From Leptospira meyeri (GTDB taxonomy: Bacteria > Spirochaetota > Leptospiria > Leptospirales > Leptospiraceae), in assembly GCF_004368965.1 (NCBI RefSeq), contig NZ_SORO01000001.1, positions 806,001-870,000 on the forward strand: a stretch of DNA of 64,000 bases, written 5' to 3'. A program made the translations under genes and the position numbers. Positions within the stretch are counted from its first letter, which is position 1. Each line of letters begins with the position of its first letter. A model generated the notes under the pieces. That model worked only from the letters and a program-made list of their open reading frames with translations, ran no database searches and was not told the origin of the DNA. Positions 6,860 through 16,361 of this stretch are shown here, in pieces.

Positions 6860-8157
6860 TCAACCACACGGATTTCGTTTCGAAAGATTTCCATTACTGG
6901 TTCTTTTTTTCGAATCAGCTTTCCTTCCCCATTCGTACGAAGTAGTACTTCTGCTGTTTCAGGAAAACTATTATAGTTCTTTGTGGACATTCCGGCACAA
7001 TACGCCCCTACTGCCTCCATCACAACGTAGTCACCAATCTCGGCTTCTCCCATAAGCCTTGTGATGGGTTCTCCCCCTTCTTTTTGGGTAAACACATCAC
7101 CAGATTCACAACAATGACCAACTACCACATATTCTTCGTTCGATTTAGGAACTCCGCCGTCTTTTTTAACGGTGATAAGAGGGTGCCTTGCACCGTATAA
7201 CGAAGGTCTGGTGTTAGAATCCATTCCAGCATCTAATTTCATAAAACGAAAACCCTTAGAACCAGTATCCACTAGATCGTCGACGGTTGTGAGAAGTGCC
7301 CCACAAAGAGCGACAAGGTAAGTTCCTGGTTCAATTTCTAAAATGAGTTTTCTACCATGTTTTGTGGCAAATTCTTCAAATTGAGGTTTTACTGGGGCAC
7401 CAATCTTTTGTAAGTCGGTGGACTTTTCATCTTCCATCCTCCCCACTTTGTACCCACCACCAAGACTCACGATAGTGACAGTTGGGAAAGCCTCAGCATA
7501 TTCCAAAGTATATTTGGCCACCGCTTTCCAAACCTCCGGATCACTGCCTGAACCGATATGAGTATGGACTTTTTCCACTATGATTTTGTATTTTTCTACG
7601 ATGGCTTTGACTTCTGGGAGTTTTTCATGCCAGATTCCAAATGAGGATGTGACTCCTCCTACATCGGTTTTTTTGGTATGTCCGGACCCAAGTCCCGGAT
7701 TGAATCGAATGGAAACTGCCTTTCCAGGAAAGGTCTTTCCAAAGGCCTCCAGTTGGCGGAGGGAACAAGCATTGAACTTCACACCTTTTCCGATCAGTTC
7801 TTCAAAGGCTTTCGGAAACTCTTGGGAAGTGAGCATGATGGATTCTGGTTTGAATCCAAAGTGGAGGGCACGAACCACTTCATGTTCAGAGGATGCATCA
7901 ATGAGGATGCCTTTCTTTTTCATGATCTGAAGGATATTGGAATTGGGATTTGCCTTCATGGCATAACGGACTTGTAAGCCGAAAGCATTCGGGAATGCCA
8001 AAGCCTCGTCACATTTTTGTTCAATTTCTTTCTCGGAATAGACAAAGAGTGGCGTGCCGAATTCATTTGCTAAAGACCGTACTTGGTCTTCTTTCAAAAA
8101 CTTTAGTTTTTCGATTGATGTCATAGGATTTAAGATAAACCTTTCAATAGGTTCCAT
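6856..8157 (-). CDS. lysA: Diaminopimelate decarboxylase
   Basis: LysA decarboxylates meso-diaminopimelate to L-lysine with PLP, the last step of lysine synthesis. Fold type III signatures are present: the PLP lysine K68 in RYAMKANPN, HIGSGSD, the glycine-rich VSLGGGYKVG, EIEPGTYLV, and GHCCESGDVF with the active-site Cys contributed across the dimer. Length (433) is near normal. The first ATG (8157) leaves only 24 bp to the divergent gene at 8182; an in-frame ATG at 8124 would leave more promoter room. Neither start has a clear ribosome-binding site. It overlaps ispD by 4 bp. Confidence 0.88.
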   Translation of the reverse strand: MEPIERFILNPMTSIEKLKFLKEDQVRSLANEFGTPLFVYSEKEIEQKCDEALAFPNAFGLQVRYAMKANPNSNILQIMKKKGILIDASSEHEVVRALHFGFKPESIMLTSQEFPKAFEELIGKGVKFNACSLRQLEAFGKTFPGKAVSIRFNPGLGSGHTKKTDVGGVTSSFGIWHEKLPEVKAIVEKYKIIVEKVHTHIGSGSDPEVWKAVAKYTLEYAEAFPTVTIVSLGGGYKVGRMEDEKSTDLQKIGAPVKPQFEEFATKHGRKLILEIEPGTYLVALCGALLTTVDDLVDTGSKGFRFMKLDAGMDSNTRPSLYGARHPLITVKKDGGVPKSNEEYVVVGHCCESGDVFTQKEGGEPITRLMGEAEIGDYVVMEAVGAYCAGMSTKNYNSFPETAEVLLRTNGEGKLIRKKEPVMEIFRNEIRVVE

Positions 8158-8181
8158 TCCATAAAGTCAAAAAAGTAGAAA

Positions 8182-9252
8182 ATGGCAGGAAAGATTACAC
8201 ATATTGAAGCACTTTCCCAAGTGAAAAAACATTTGGAACATGGAAACGCAACCCAACGTCGAATGGCAGCATTACTTTCACGTCCCGATGTTGCCTCTTA
8301 TGCCAACCTCGGTGCCGTGGCGCCTGATATCTTTTACTTCTATCACGTGTTACAACCAAAAAGAACAAAGAAGGCAGCTTTCTTCGGAGACCTTGCCCAC
8401 CACCATCGTGTTGCGGAACTAGTTTTAAGTTTTTTAGACCAAGTCCATGACACAGAAATGGGCCTCTACAGGGATCGTTTTCTTGCATTTACTTTAGGGT
8501 ATATTTGTCACTGCGTGGTAGACATTCAAACCCATCCGTATATTTTTTACATCTCAGGGGATTACTATAACAACGATAAGAAGATTTCTTATCAAGCGCA
8601 AGTCAACCACATGAAAGTAGAGTTTGGACTCGATACCCTTCTCATCAACCATCGTTGGGGGATGAGTGCCAGGGAATACGACTTCCCCCAATACATTGAT
8701 ATCCGCCACCGAACAGTAGGAATTAAAAACAAAATGGATCCCGTGCTTTGGAATTTTTGGTTACAATCCATCAAAGAAACCTTTCCTTTGGAGTTTGCTT
8801 CCTCCTATTTAGGTTCCGAAAAAAAAATCATTCCTGGCGATATCCTAAATGAATCCTATTTAGGATTTTACCGATTTACCTCAACCTTGGATTCGAGAAG
8901 TACATTCATGCGTGGGCTTGTCAGTGTAGTGGATACACTGACCTTTCATAAATACAATGCCAGTGTTCTCATGTTGCCCACACTGGAAAACATCAATCCC
9001 AAGATCATGAATGATGAAAAAAGGGAATGGTTTTATCCGGCAGACCCAAAACGTAAGTTCAATGACTCCTTTATTGAACTTTTGAACCAAGCAAGCCAGG
9101 CCTGCAAAGAAATTTTAACGAGAGCTTACGAATATAGTTTTTCTCCTGAAAGCAGATCGAAAATTCTGGAATCTCTCGGTGGTTATAACTTGGATACTGG
9201 TCTCCGTTACCACGGAATCGACCATATGAAGGAATTTTCTCCACTCGTTTGA
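8182..9252 (+). CDS. Zinc-dependent phospholipase C family protein
   Basis: A 356-residue protein whose first 200 residues match the bacterial zinc-dependent phospholipase C / S1-P1 fold family. It has an early THIEAL, APDIFYFYH, then AHHHRV (about residues 72-77) and CHCVVDIQTHP (about 110-120), the His/Asp set expected to hold the metal ions. There is no signal peptide, unlike secreted phospholipases C, so it probably acts inside the cell or on the inner membrane. The substrate is unknown and catalytic activity is inferred. It diverges from lysA and is followed 26 bp later by the PBP gene. Confidence 0.75.
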   Translation: MAGKITHIEALSQVKKHLEHGNATQRRMAALLSRPDVASYANLGAVAPDIFYFYHVLQPKRTKKAAFFGDLAHHHRVAELVLSFLDQVHDTEMGLYRDRFLAFTLGYICHCVVDIQTHPYIFYISGDYYNNDKKISYQAQVNHMKVEFGLDTLLINHRWGMSAREYDFPQYIDIRHRTVGIKNKMDPVLWNFWLQSIKETFPLEFASSYLGSEKKIIPGDILNESYLGFYRFTSTLDSRSTFMRGLVSVVDTLTFHKYNASVLMLPTLENINPKIMNDEKREWFYPADPKRKFNDSFIELLNQASQACKEILTRAYEYSFSPESRSKILESLGGYNLDTGLRYHGIDHMKEFSPLV

Positions 9253-9278
9253 TTTGGATTTAAAGTTAAGGGAAATGT

Positions 9279-11831
9279 ATGAAACAAGAACCCGTTGGGC
9301 TCTTTGAAAAATATTTTATCATTTGGTTTCGAATTGTTACAGAAAGGATTTGGACCGGAGACAAAAAATTAAGAAACACCACAATTGCTATTTTTGCCTT
9401 TGGGGCATTGAATGTTTTTTTACTCACAGGTTCAGTAAAAGACTTTTTTAAACTAAAAGAAGCCGCAGTTTACGATATCCCTTCCACCTTGTACGGATTA
9501 AATGACAAAGGGGAATACGAACCCATTGCAGAATATTATAAATTTTCAAGAATTCCTGTTCGATTAGATCAACTAAAACCTGAAGAAAATGCATTGTCTT
9601 CGGACAATAGGCACAAGGTCATCCAATGTTTTTTATCCACCGAAGATAATTCCTTTTATTCTCATAACGGAATCGATCTAAAAGGAATTGCTCGAGCTTT
9701 TGTCGTCAACCTAATGGCGGGCCGTGTCAAAGAAGGTGCCTCCACCATCACCCAACAAGTAGCAAGGCTCAAGTTTTTATCCATTGAAAGATCCATCGCA
9801 AGAAAAGCACGTGAAGCCTGGCTTGCTATTTTACTCGAACTTGTTTTTCCGAAAGATAAAATTTTGGAAGTGTATTTAAACGAAATTCCTTTGGGACACG
9901 GAACCATCGGTGTAGGGGCTGCTTCCCGGTTTTATTTTAGAAAGGAAGTTCAAGATGTGAGTTGGGGAGAGGCAGCCATCCTTGCAAGCCTTACGACAAG
10001 ACCAACGCAGTTCAGTCCCATCGTCAATCCTGTTTCCAGCATGAACAAAGTTCGAGTCGTATTTCGTAAGTTAGTCGAAAATGGAAGGATGTCGGTTGCT
10101 GATGCTGAAAAAGAATATGCTGCACTCGAAGAATATTATACCAATTTAAATCGTTCACCAAATGATTCCGCATTTTCTGATAGATTAAACCGTTTTCCGT
10201 ATGTTACAGAATACATCAGAAAAAACCTAATTCGTTCTATTGGTTCGGGCCGACTTTACAATGGTGGACTCAAAATTTATTCCACCATCCAAATCCGCCA
10301 CCAAGAAGAAGCGGAAAAAGCACTCCTCCCTGCCCTGCAAAGACAAACCATCGAATCCAACCAAAGGGCCTTTCGTAACATTGATGCCTTTGATGATTTG
10401 TATGGAAGTGGGTATTCTCTCATTGCTGATTTGTACGACCTACCAGATTTTAAATTTCACATCTCTCGAACAGAACGTACGTTTTCTTCTGCTTATCAGG
10501 AAGATATACGTGATGAGTTTGCTACTCTGAATTTATTAGTTGGGGATGATTATCTTGGTGATTTGATAGACAAAAACTACACTTCGCAAACGACAAAAGA
10601 CCATCTCCTTCCTGTCGAGGGGTCTCTCATTTCCATTCGTCCAGAAACTGGATACATCACAGCTCTTGTTGGTGGATCCGGATTTCGATCTGACAACCAA
10701 CAGATTCGACCTTTCCAAGCCTTCCGCCAACCAGGTTCTGCTTTTAAGCCGATCCTTTATGCGGCGGCAATGGACTATTCAGGCAAAAATCCAGATCCAG
10801 AAAAGAATGTAACACCTGCTACTCTTTTTGCTGATTCCCCTCTCCAATATTTGATGGAAGATGGAGATGAATGGGCTCCCGAAAATTATAGTAGTGAATA
10901 CTCCGGCTTTATTTTGTTACGAAAGGCTTTGGAACAATCCAAAAACTCTGTGGCCGTTCGGGTTTTAGAACAAGTGGGTCTTTCTCACCTAATGGAAAGT
11001 TTGCGAGGTTTATTACAATTGCCTGGCCGTGACATTCCTTATAACTTCAGCGTATCTCTTGGTTCCTTTGAACTCACTCCATATGAACTCACGAGAGCTT
11101 ATGCGGCCCTTGCTTCCGGTGGGAAAACGGTAAATCCTATCTCCGTTTTATATGTGGAAGACAATGCAGGAAAGGTCATTAAAGACTTTCGAAACGACTA
11201 TGATGAAGATGATCGAAAACAAATCATTTCCAAGGAAGCAGCCTTTCTCATCACATCCATGATGCGAGACGTAGTGGAAGAAGGAACTGGTCGTGGCGTA
11301 TTATCGTATGGATTAGGCCGCAAGGCTTACGGAAAAACAGGAACCACAAATAACTTTCGAGATGCATGGTTTGTGGGTTACACTCCTGAATTAGTTACTT
11401 CGGTCTGGTTTGGGTATGATGTGGGAACCATTTCACTGGGAAGAGGGATGACTGGTGGGAAACTAGCAGCTCCTGTTTGGGGTCGGTTTATGGCAAGAGC
11501 CCTTGATCGGGAACCTGCGACCGATTTTCCTTGGCTTAGCGAAGTAAAAGTCACGAAAAAAACTGTTTGCCGGATGTCTGGGAAACTGCCGGGATCCCAA
11601 TGCCATGACTTATTTGAAGAGTATTTTATCCCACAAACGGCTCCGAAGGAGGTTTGTAACGACCATGGCTCTTCTTGGAACGTAGTGGAATCAAGGCCAA
11701 ACCTCCCGTCAAACCCAGCTGTACAGACAGAAAAGAAAAAAACTGAAAAAATAGAGAAACAACCTATTTCATCCAAACCACCGAAACGAAAAAAATCGGT
11801 CTTTAGCGGGGATGAGGAAATCGACTACTAA
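9279..11831 (+). CDS. Class A penicillin-binding protein (PBP1A-like)
   Basis: This bifunctional peptidoglycan synthase polymerises lipid II and crosslinks stem peptides in the periplasm. A membrane anchor lies at about residues 33-53. The GT51 transglycosylase domain (about 100-270) has catalytic E122 in TEDNSFYSH and STITQQ at 155-160. The transpeptidase domain has S487-A-F-K490, SKNSVAV and KTGTT, so all three penicillin-binding motifs are intact. The Lys/Pro-rich tail is typical of PBP1A. It starts a run with the bactofilin and M23 peptidase genes that looks like a shape module. At 850 residues the length is normal. Confidence 0.92.
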   Translation: MKQEPVGLFEKYFIIWFRIVTERIWTGDKKLRNTTIAIFAFGALNVFLLTGSVKDFFKLKEAAVYDIPSTLYGLNDKGEYEPIAEYYKFSRIPVRLDQLKPEENALSSDNRHKVIQCFLSTEDNSFYSHNGIDLKGIARAFVVNLMAGRVKEGASTITQQVARLKFLSIERSIARKAREAWLAILLELVFPKDKILEVYLNEIPLGHGTIGVGAASRFYFRKEVQDVSWGEAAILASLTTRPTQFSPIVNPVSSMNKVRVVFRKLVENGRMSVADAEKEYAALEEYYTNLNRSPNDSAFSDRLNRFPYVTEYIRKNLIRSIGSGRLYNGGLKIYSTIQIRHQEEAEKALLPALQRQTIESNQRAFRNIDAFDDLYGSGYSLIADLYDLPDFKFHISRTERTFSSAYQEDIRDEFATLNLLVGDDYLGDLIDKNYTSQTTKDHLLPVEGSLISIRPETGYITALVGGSGFRSDNQQIRPFQAFRQPGSAFKPILYAAAMDYSGKNPDPEKNVTPATLFADSPLQYLMEDGDEWAPENYSSEYSGFILLRKALEQSKNSVAVRVLEQVGLSHLMESLRGLLQLPGRDIPYNFSVSLGSFELTPYELTRAYAALASGGKTVNPISVLYVEDNAGKVIKDFRNDYDEDDRKQIISKEAAFLITSMMRDVVEEGTGRGVLSYGLGRKAYGKTGTTNNFRDAWFVGYTPELVTSVWFGYDVGTISLGRGMTGGKLAAPVWGRFMARALDREPATDFPWLSEVKVTKKTVCRMSGKLPGSQCHDLFEEYFIPQTAPKEVCNDHGSSWNVVESRPNLPSNPAVQTEKKKTEKIEKQPISSKPPKRKKSVFSGDEEIDY

Positions 11832-11890
11832 AAAGGCTTGTCAAGAAGACCGAAAATTTTGATTCTCACAGAAGGGGAAAAGGAGCAGGA

Positions 11891-12295
11891 ATGGCAATAG
11901 GTAAGGATTCCATCAATAGCGTTATCGGACCAGGGTCGATATTTGAAGGTAAGTTTTATATCGCAGGTTCACTTAGAATCGATGGAAAATTCGAAGGTGA
12001 TATCAAAACAGAAGATGCACTTGTCATCGGAGAAACCGGTAAAGTAAAAACTAATATCAGCGCAAGAGAAGTCATTGTATCTGGTACCCTCATCGGAAAC
12101 ATTAAAGCCGAAAACGAAGTTAAACTTGAAGGTACAGGACGTATGTTAGGTGATATTACAGCTCCTTACTTAGAACTTCAAAAAGGTGTTGTTGCAAAAG
12201 GAAATATCACAATCACTGGCGGTCAGAAAAAAGACGTTCGTAAGATTGTGGAAGAATCCTTTGGCGGTATCAAATCTTTAGACACTAAGGATTAA
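11891..12295 (+). CDS. Bactofilin
   Basis: A 134-residue bactofilin (polymer-forming cytoskeletal protein, DUF583). The right-handed beta-helix core runs from about residue 15 to 115 with characteristic repeats (GSLRIDGKFEGDIKTED, GTLIGNIKAENEVKLEG). Bactofilins self-assemble at the inner membrane without nucleotide and scaffold cell-wall enzymes. In Leptospira biflexa a bactofilin influences helical shape. The gene lies 59 bp after the PBP gene and 17 bp before the LysM/M23 peptidase gene. This matches the bactofilin-endopeptidase pairing known from helical Helicobacter. Confidence 0.92.
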   Translation: MAIGKDSINSVIGPGSIFEGKFYIAGSLRIDGKFEGDIKTEDALVIGETGKVKTNISAREVIVSGTLIGNIKAENEVKLEGTGRMLGDITAPYLELQKGVVAKGNITITGGQKKDVRKIVEESFGGIKSLDTKD

Positions 12296-12312
12296 CTAGT
12301 CCCTATTAGCAC

Positions 12313-13437
12313 ATGCTACTTCGATCTCCTGAAAAGTCTACGATCGGTAAGCATGTGTTACGCTGGGGAAACGTAAACGTCATCCAAGTTTCTCCAGGTA
12401 AGTATTTTTATAACCTCCAATCTCAATCTAGTGTCCTACATGGCACCATCGATCTGAATCGGAAACGGTACCGTATCCTCCCACTACTCGCTTCTTCCTT
12501 TATCTTAGCTTTCTTTTTATCAGTCCTTGTCGACAAACAAACTTATGAAGAAAGTTTGATGGAAAAAGAATTTCTTAGTATGTCCACTGAAGTAGAAGAA
12601 AACGATATCAAAGACAAAGAAGCAAAACTTGCCGATGCCAAATACTTACAAGAAACAGAAGATAAAAAAATGGCAATCCTCCGTTCCGCTGATTTGGATG
12701 CTTTGGCTGAAAACAAAAACAAAAAATTAAAAGTCACTCAATACAAAGTTAAAAAAAACGAAACTCTTTCTGACATTGCACGTAGGTTTAAAGTTTCCGC
12801 TGAATCCATCGCAGGAAGCTCTGGAATTAACCCAGAAGTATCCATCCTTCCTGGACAAATCCTAAACATACCAAACAAACAAGGATTAGTCTATAAGCTA
12901 AAAAAAGGCGATACTCTCGCCAAAGTAGCAGACTACTACAAAGTCAAAATTGATGATATTTATTCCGAAAACCAATTAGATGATTATGATCTATTCAAAT
13001 CAGGACAAAAGGTATTCCTTCCAGGAGCAGTCATTCCAGAAACAGGACCGGTTTGGAGAATTCCAGTTGTTTCCAAAGTCATCACATCTGGTTGGGGTAC
13101 ACGTTCCTACCCTCAATACAAATTTCATATGGCCCTCGACTTACGAGCCAATTATGAATCTGTGTATGCAGCAAGGAAAGGGAAAGTCACTTATTCGGGT
13201 TGGATGGGTGGGTATGGGAATGCGATCATTCTTACGCATGATGATAATTACCAAACTCTTTATGCTCATAATTCGAAACTCTATGTAAAAGAAGGTGATT
13301 ATGTAAGTGCGGGAAAGGTCATCTCTCGCTCCGGGTGCACTGGATATTGTTTTGGCCCCCACCTGCATTTTGAGGTCATCAAAGATGGAAAAAACGTAAA
13401 CCCAACAAAAATCATCAAAGGATTTTCTTATAAATAA
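12313..13437 (+). CDS. LysM/M23 family membrane-anchored peptidase
   Basis: A 374-residue protein with a cytoplasmic N-terminal segment, one membrane span (about residues 55-73), a charged coiled-coil stretch (about 80-135), two LysM modules (about 138-185 and 190-238) and a C-terminal M23 domain. The zinc ligands are intact: HMALD (HxxxD) and HLHFE (HxH). It should bind peptidoglycan and cut its peptide crosslinks. The position directly after a bactofilin gene suggests the bactofilin localises it. Unlike many M23 proteins in divisome complexes, it has complete catalytic residues, so it is probably an active enzyme. Confidence 0.9.
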   Translation: MLLRSPEKSTIGKHVLRWGNVNVIQVSPGKYFYNLQSQSSVLHGTIDLNRKRYRILPLLASSFILAFFLSVLVDKQTYEESLMEKEFLSMSTEVEENDIKDKEAKLADAKYLQETEDKKMAILRSADLDALAENKNKKLKVTQYKVKKNETLSDIARRFKVSAESIAGSSGINPEVSILPGQILNIPNKQGLVYKLKKGDTLAKVADYYKVKIDDIYSENQLDDYDLFKSGQKVFLPGAVIPETGPVWRIPVVSKVITSGWGTRSYPQYKFHMALDLRANYESVYAARKGKVTYSGWMGGYGNAIILTHDDNYQTLYAHNSKLYVKEGDYVSAGKVISRSGCTGYCFGPHLHFEVIKDGKNVNPTKIIKGFSYK

Positions 13438-13452
13438 ACCGGATTAAAAATC

Positions 13453-14562
13453 ATGAACATACCCAAACAAAACAAAAAACATTCAACTTTCCTAATATTA
13501 TCTTCTTTATTATTTTTAGTTAACCTCCTTATTTCCTGTTCCCCCAAAATCGGAGAACAAATCAACAAACGGATTGTCGATCCTTTTGATGAAACCAAAA
13601 TTTTAAATGTTCATTTTGTCACCACTCGTAGAGAGATGTCGGTAAAAGACAATTGTGATACGGCAAGTTTTGGATTTATCACTGATCTCAACCCTCATTA
13701 TGGAATTTGTTTGGTCAACATCCCTTCCAGACATATCATTGGAGATATTTCCTTAGACAATGCCCAAGACAAAAATCAGTTCTTTCAATTCAAAGGTCGT
13801 ATCAATACCGATGACAAAGAATTTTTAAACAAAATCAAATCTTCGATTTCTGAAGAAGTTTTGGTATTTGTGCACGGTTTCAATGTCAACTTTGATGAAG
13901 CCGTACTTCGTGCAGGACAAATCAAATATGATCTAAAGTTTCCAGGCGAGGTGGTGGTTTATTCTTGGCCTGCGGGAGCCGATTCGGGAATTTTAGGTCA
14001 GGTGATGGTAAAATCAACTTATGACTTAAACTTTACAGAAGCAAAGATCAACAGGGAACCTTTTGCAAAGTTTTTAACTGACATCACTGGACTTGGAAAA
14101 AAAATCCATTTAGTCGTTCATAGTATGGGCCACCAAGTGGTTTTACCTTCCGTAGCATCGATCAGCAAACAAGGCAGAAAAAAATTTTTATCAGAGCTCA
14201 TTTTGAATGCTCCTGATTTTGATAAAAATGAATTTGAATCCCTACTTTCTGACTTAACAAAATCATCCGAAAGAATTACTCTTTATTGTTCTCCAGGTGA
14301 CAATGCCCTCGTTGCATCACAAAAAGTCAACGGTGCCCCGCGTGCCGGAATGTGTTTTAAGTATTCTGGAGTTGATGTAATCAATGTCAACGAAGTAGAT
14401 GATCCAGTTCTTGGTGTGGGCGGTCTAGGTCATGGATATTATTCCTCAAGACCCATCCTTACCGACATCTACCAAGTGTTACTTGGTGTTTCTGTCGAAC
14501 GAAGACTTTTTATCCGAAAATCAGGACCCAAAAACGGGGAAAACTTTGTCCTTAGAAAATAA
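13453..14562 (+). CDS. Alpha/beta hydrolase (DUF900-like) lipoprotein
   Basis: The protein has a signal peptide with lipobox NLLISC, then an alpha/beta hydrolase of the DUF900 type. Its features are VFVHGFNVNFDEA (oxyanion region), the nucleophile elbow VVHSMGHQ, an acidic residue in the APDFD region and a C-terminal GLGHGYY histidine. It probably acts as an esterase or lipase at the periplasmic face of a membrane; the substrate is unknown. It is 15 bp after the M23 peptidase gene and may belong to the same transcript. The convergent transglutaminase gene begins 1 bp beyond its stop. Confidence 0.8.
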   Translation: MNIPKQNKKHSTFLILSSLLFLVNLLISCSPKIGEQINKRIVDPFDETKILNVHFVTTRREMSVKDNCDTASFGFITDLNPHYGICLVNIPSRHIIGDISLDNAQDKNQFFQFKGRINTDDKEFLNKIKSSISEEVLVFVHGFNVNFDEAVLRAGQIKYDLKFPGEVVVYSWPAGADSGILGQVMVKSTYDLNFTEAKINREPFAKFLTDITGLGKKIHLVVHSMGHQVVLPSVASISKQGRKKFLSELILNAPDFDKNEFESLLSDLTKSSERITLYCSPGDNALVASQKVNGAPRAGMCFKYSGVDVINVNEVDDPVLGVGGLGHGYYSSRPILTDIYQVLLGVSVERRLFIRKSGPKNGENFVLRK

Positions 14563-14563
14563 T

Positions 14564-16312
14564 TTAAGGAACGATCAAATCTTCCCCTGAATTTATGGCA
14601 CGGTTCGTTTTTTGAGGTAGAGTTTTTTCTTCCGTGTCCTCCTTCTCTGTATCTAACTTTACCACAACTAATTTGAATTTTATCTTTTTTGCAAGGCCCA
14701 ATTGGTCCTTTGACAATTGAACAAGCCTATCCCCTCCAGCGATTTTTGGATGATTTGTTCCAGAAAGTCCCGCAAAGACGACATGCCTCGCATGGGTGAT
14801 TCCGGGTTTGGATTTAGGCGGTGCCAATGGTTCCATAGGGATCCATCCAAAACCCTCTACCCAAACTTCTACAAATTTATGATTGAATGTAATCTCTTTG
14901 GAGGATTCCGTTGGAAGATAATTCCATACTAACCGCGAAGGAATTCCCATACCACGTAACAATGCCATGGTGACGTAGGAATGTTCAGTACAACCTCCAT
15001 TGTTTTTTTCAATCACCTTGGGAGCTGATTCAAAACTTCCCGACTTGTAAGGAATGGATGAAACGTATTCTTGGGTTTTGGTTAATATTTGTTTTACGTT
15101 GGTATCATCCTGGAAAAGAAGATTTCTTTTTTCAATAACAACACTAGAGTCCATCTTTAAAAACCAATCATCTAACAAAAAATTCTCCAACCCTTCCATT
15201 TTTTGATTCTTTGAAAGGGTCATTGTTGGATCCAAATTCCAATGAATTTTATAACGAGTGAGTAAAGCACTATAAACTTTTATTTCCTTGTTTTCACCTG
15301 CTTTGAGTGGAGGGATGGTAAGAACCAAAGATCTGTTCCCATATTCATCGATCTCTAGGATAGATGCTGAATCAAATTCTTCTTCGTATAATTTTTGTGA
15401 ACTTATATTTTGTTTTGGAAGGAGAACTTGGTATTGAGTTTCGGGAACATCAGAGAGAGCTGTTAACGAAAACCGATATTCAATTTTATTTTGGATTGGA
15501 GAAAATCGATAAGCCCTAGTGCCATCTGCTACTTCAATAGGAGAATCCAAAGGCAAAATGGAATTCCCAAACACCATCCACTCACCATAAATCTTTGTTA
15601 TTGGATCAAAGATCAGTAAGTGATTTTCTGATAATGCAACCAATTTAAAAAGAGCTCTATGGTTGACTGGGAACTTCCATTCCTTCGTATTTGTGGGATC
15701 TTTAGGGGAAAAAACTTGGACGGTATTTCCCCAATATGAAGAGATAAGGAGAATTTCTTTTTCACTTCGTTTCGTAATTCTTTGGACGGAAGAAAAAGGG
15801 AGAGGGATCTTTGATTCTATCTCGCCAGAATCCAATCCATACACTTCCAATTGGTCTGCCACCAACCGATAGATTTTGTTTTCTAAACAAACTATATCAT
15901 TCCAAGACTTTCCCTTGTTTGGCCAAGGAAGATTCCTCTTCACAACAAATGTTTCCGCATCTAATTCCCAGAGCTCTTTTGTTGTTTGGATCAAAATTCT
16001 ACCAGAACATTCTGTCCAACCTGTTACCCTACCACCATCCCAGCTTAATTTTTTAGATTCTCCTGAGTCTAAATTCCAAACAAAAATGGCATTTTGTTTG
16101 GTAACATCTTTTGTTTGAAATAACAACCTACCATTTGTATATAAGGTTGCTTCAAATAATTCGACTGATTCTGATTCTGGGAATGTTGAGTTTGTTTTCC
16201 AATTGTACTTCGAACGAAGTTCCGTCCAAAAAATGGGAACCTCGCCAATAGAAACTGCAAATAAAGAAGAAAGGAATGATAAGAAAACTAAAACCAAAAA
16301 AGTTTTTTTCAT
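14564..16312 (-). CDS. Transglutaminase-like protease-fold protein with beta-propeller-like N-terminus
   Basis: A 582-residue secreted protein (signal peptide MKKTFLVLVFLSFLSSLFA). Residues 25-340 contain repeated beta-strand segments with W/D-rich turns (IFVWNLDSGE, LWELDAETF, LEVYGLDSGE) like a propeller. Residues about 400-510 form a transglutaminase-like domain with the nucleophile Cys in NNGGCTEHSYV and the His in NHKFVEVWVEG. Such domains can be peptidases, crosslinkers or inactive. A short basic/acidic tail follows. No functional partner is visible: the neighbours are convergent and divergent genes. Confidence 0.75.
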   Translation of the reverse strand: MKKTFLVLVFLSFLSSLFAVSIGEVPIFWTELRSKYNWKTNSTFPESESVELFEATLYTNGRLLFQTKDVTKQNAIFVWNLDSGESKKLSWDGGRVTGWTECSGRILIQTTKELWELDAETFVVKRNLPWPNKGKSWNDIVCLENKIYRLVADQLEVYGLDSGEIESKIPLPFSSVQRITKRSEKEILLISSYWGNTVQVFSPKDPTNTKEWKFPVNHRALFKLVALSENHLLIFDPITKIYGEWMVFGNSILPLDSPIEVADGTRAYRFSPIQNKIEYRFSLTALSDVPETQYQVLLPKQNISSQKLYEEEFDSASILEIDEYGNRSLVLTIPPLKAGENKEIKVYSALLTRYKIHWNLDPTMTLSKNQKMEGLENFLLDDWFLKMDSSVVIEKRNLLFQDDTNVKQILTKTQEYVSSIPYKSGSFESAPKVIEKNNGGCTEHSYVTMALLRGMGIPSRLVWNYLPTESSKEITFNHKFVEVWVEGFGWIPMEPLAPPKSKPGITHARHVVFAGLSGTNHPKIAGGDRLVQLSKDQLGLAKKIKFKLVVVKLDTEKEDTEEKTLPQKTNRAINSGEDLIVP

Positions 16313-16361
16313 TCGATAATCCTTGCCTTTTTCAGAATGGTTCTTAGAATTTTTCTAGTAT

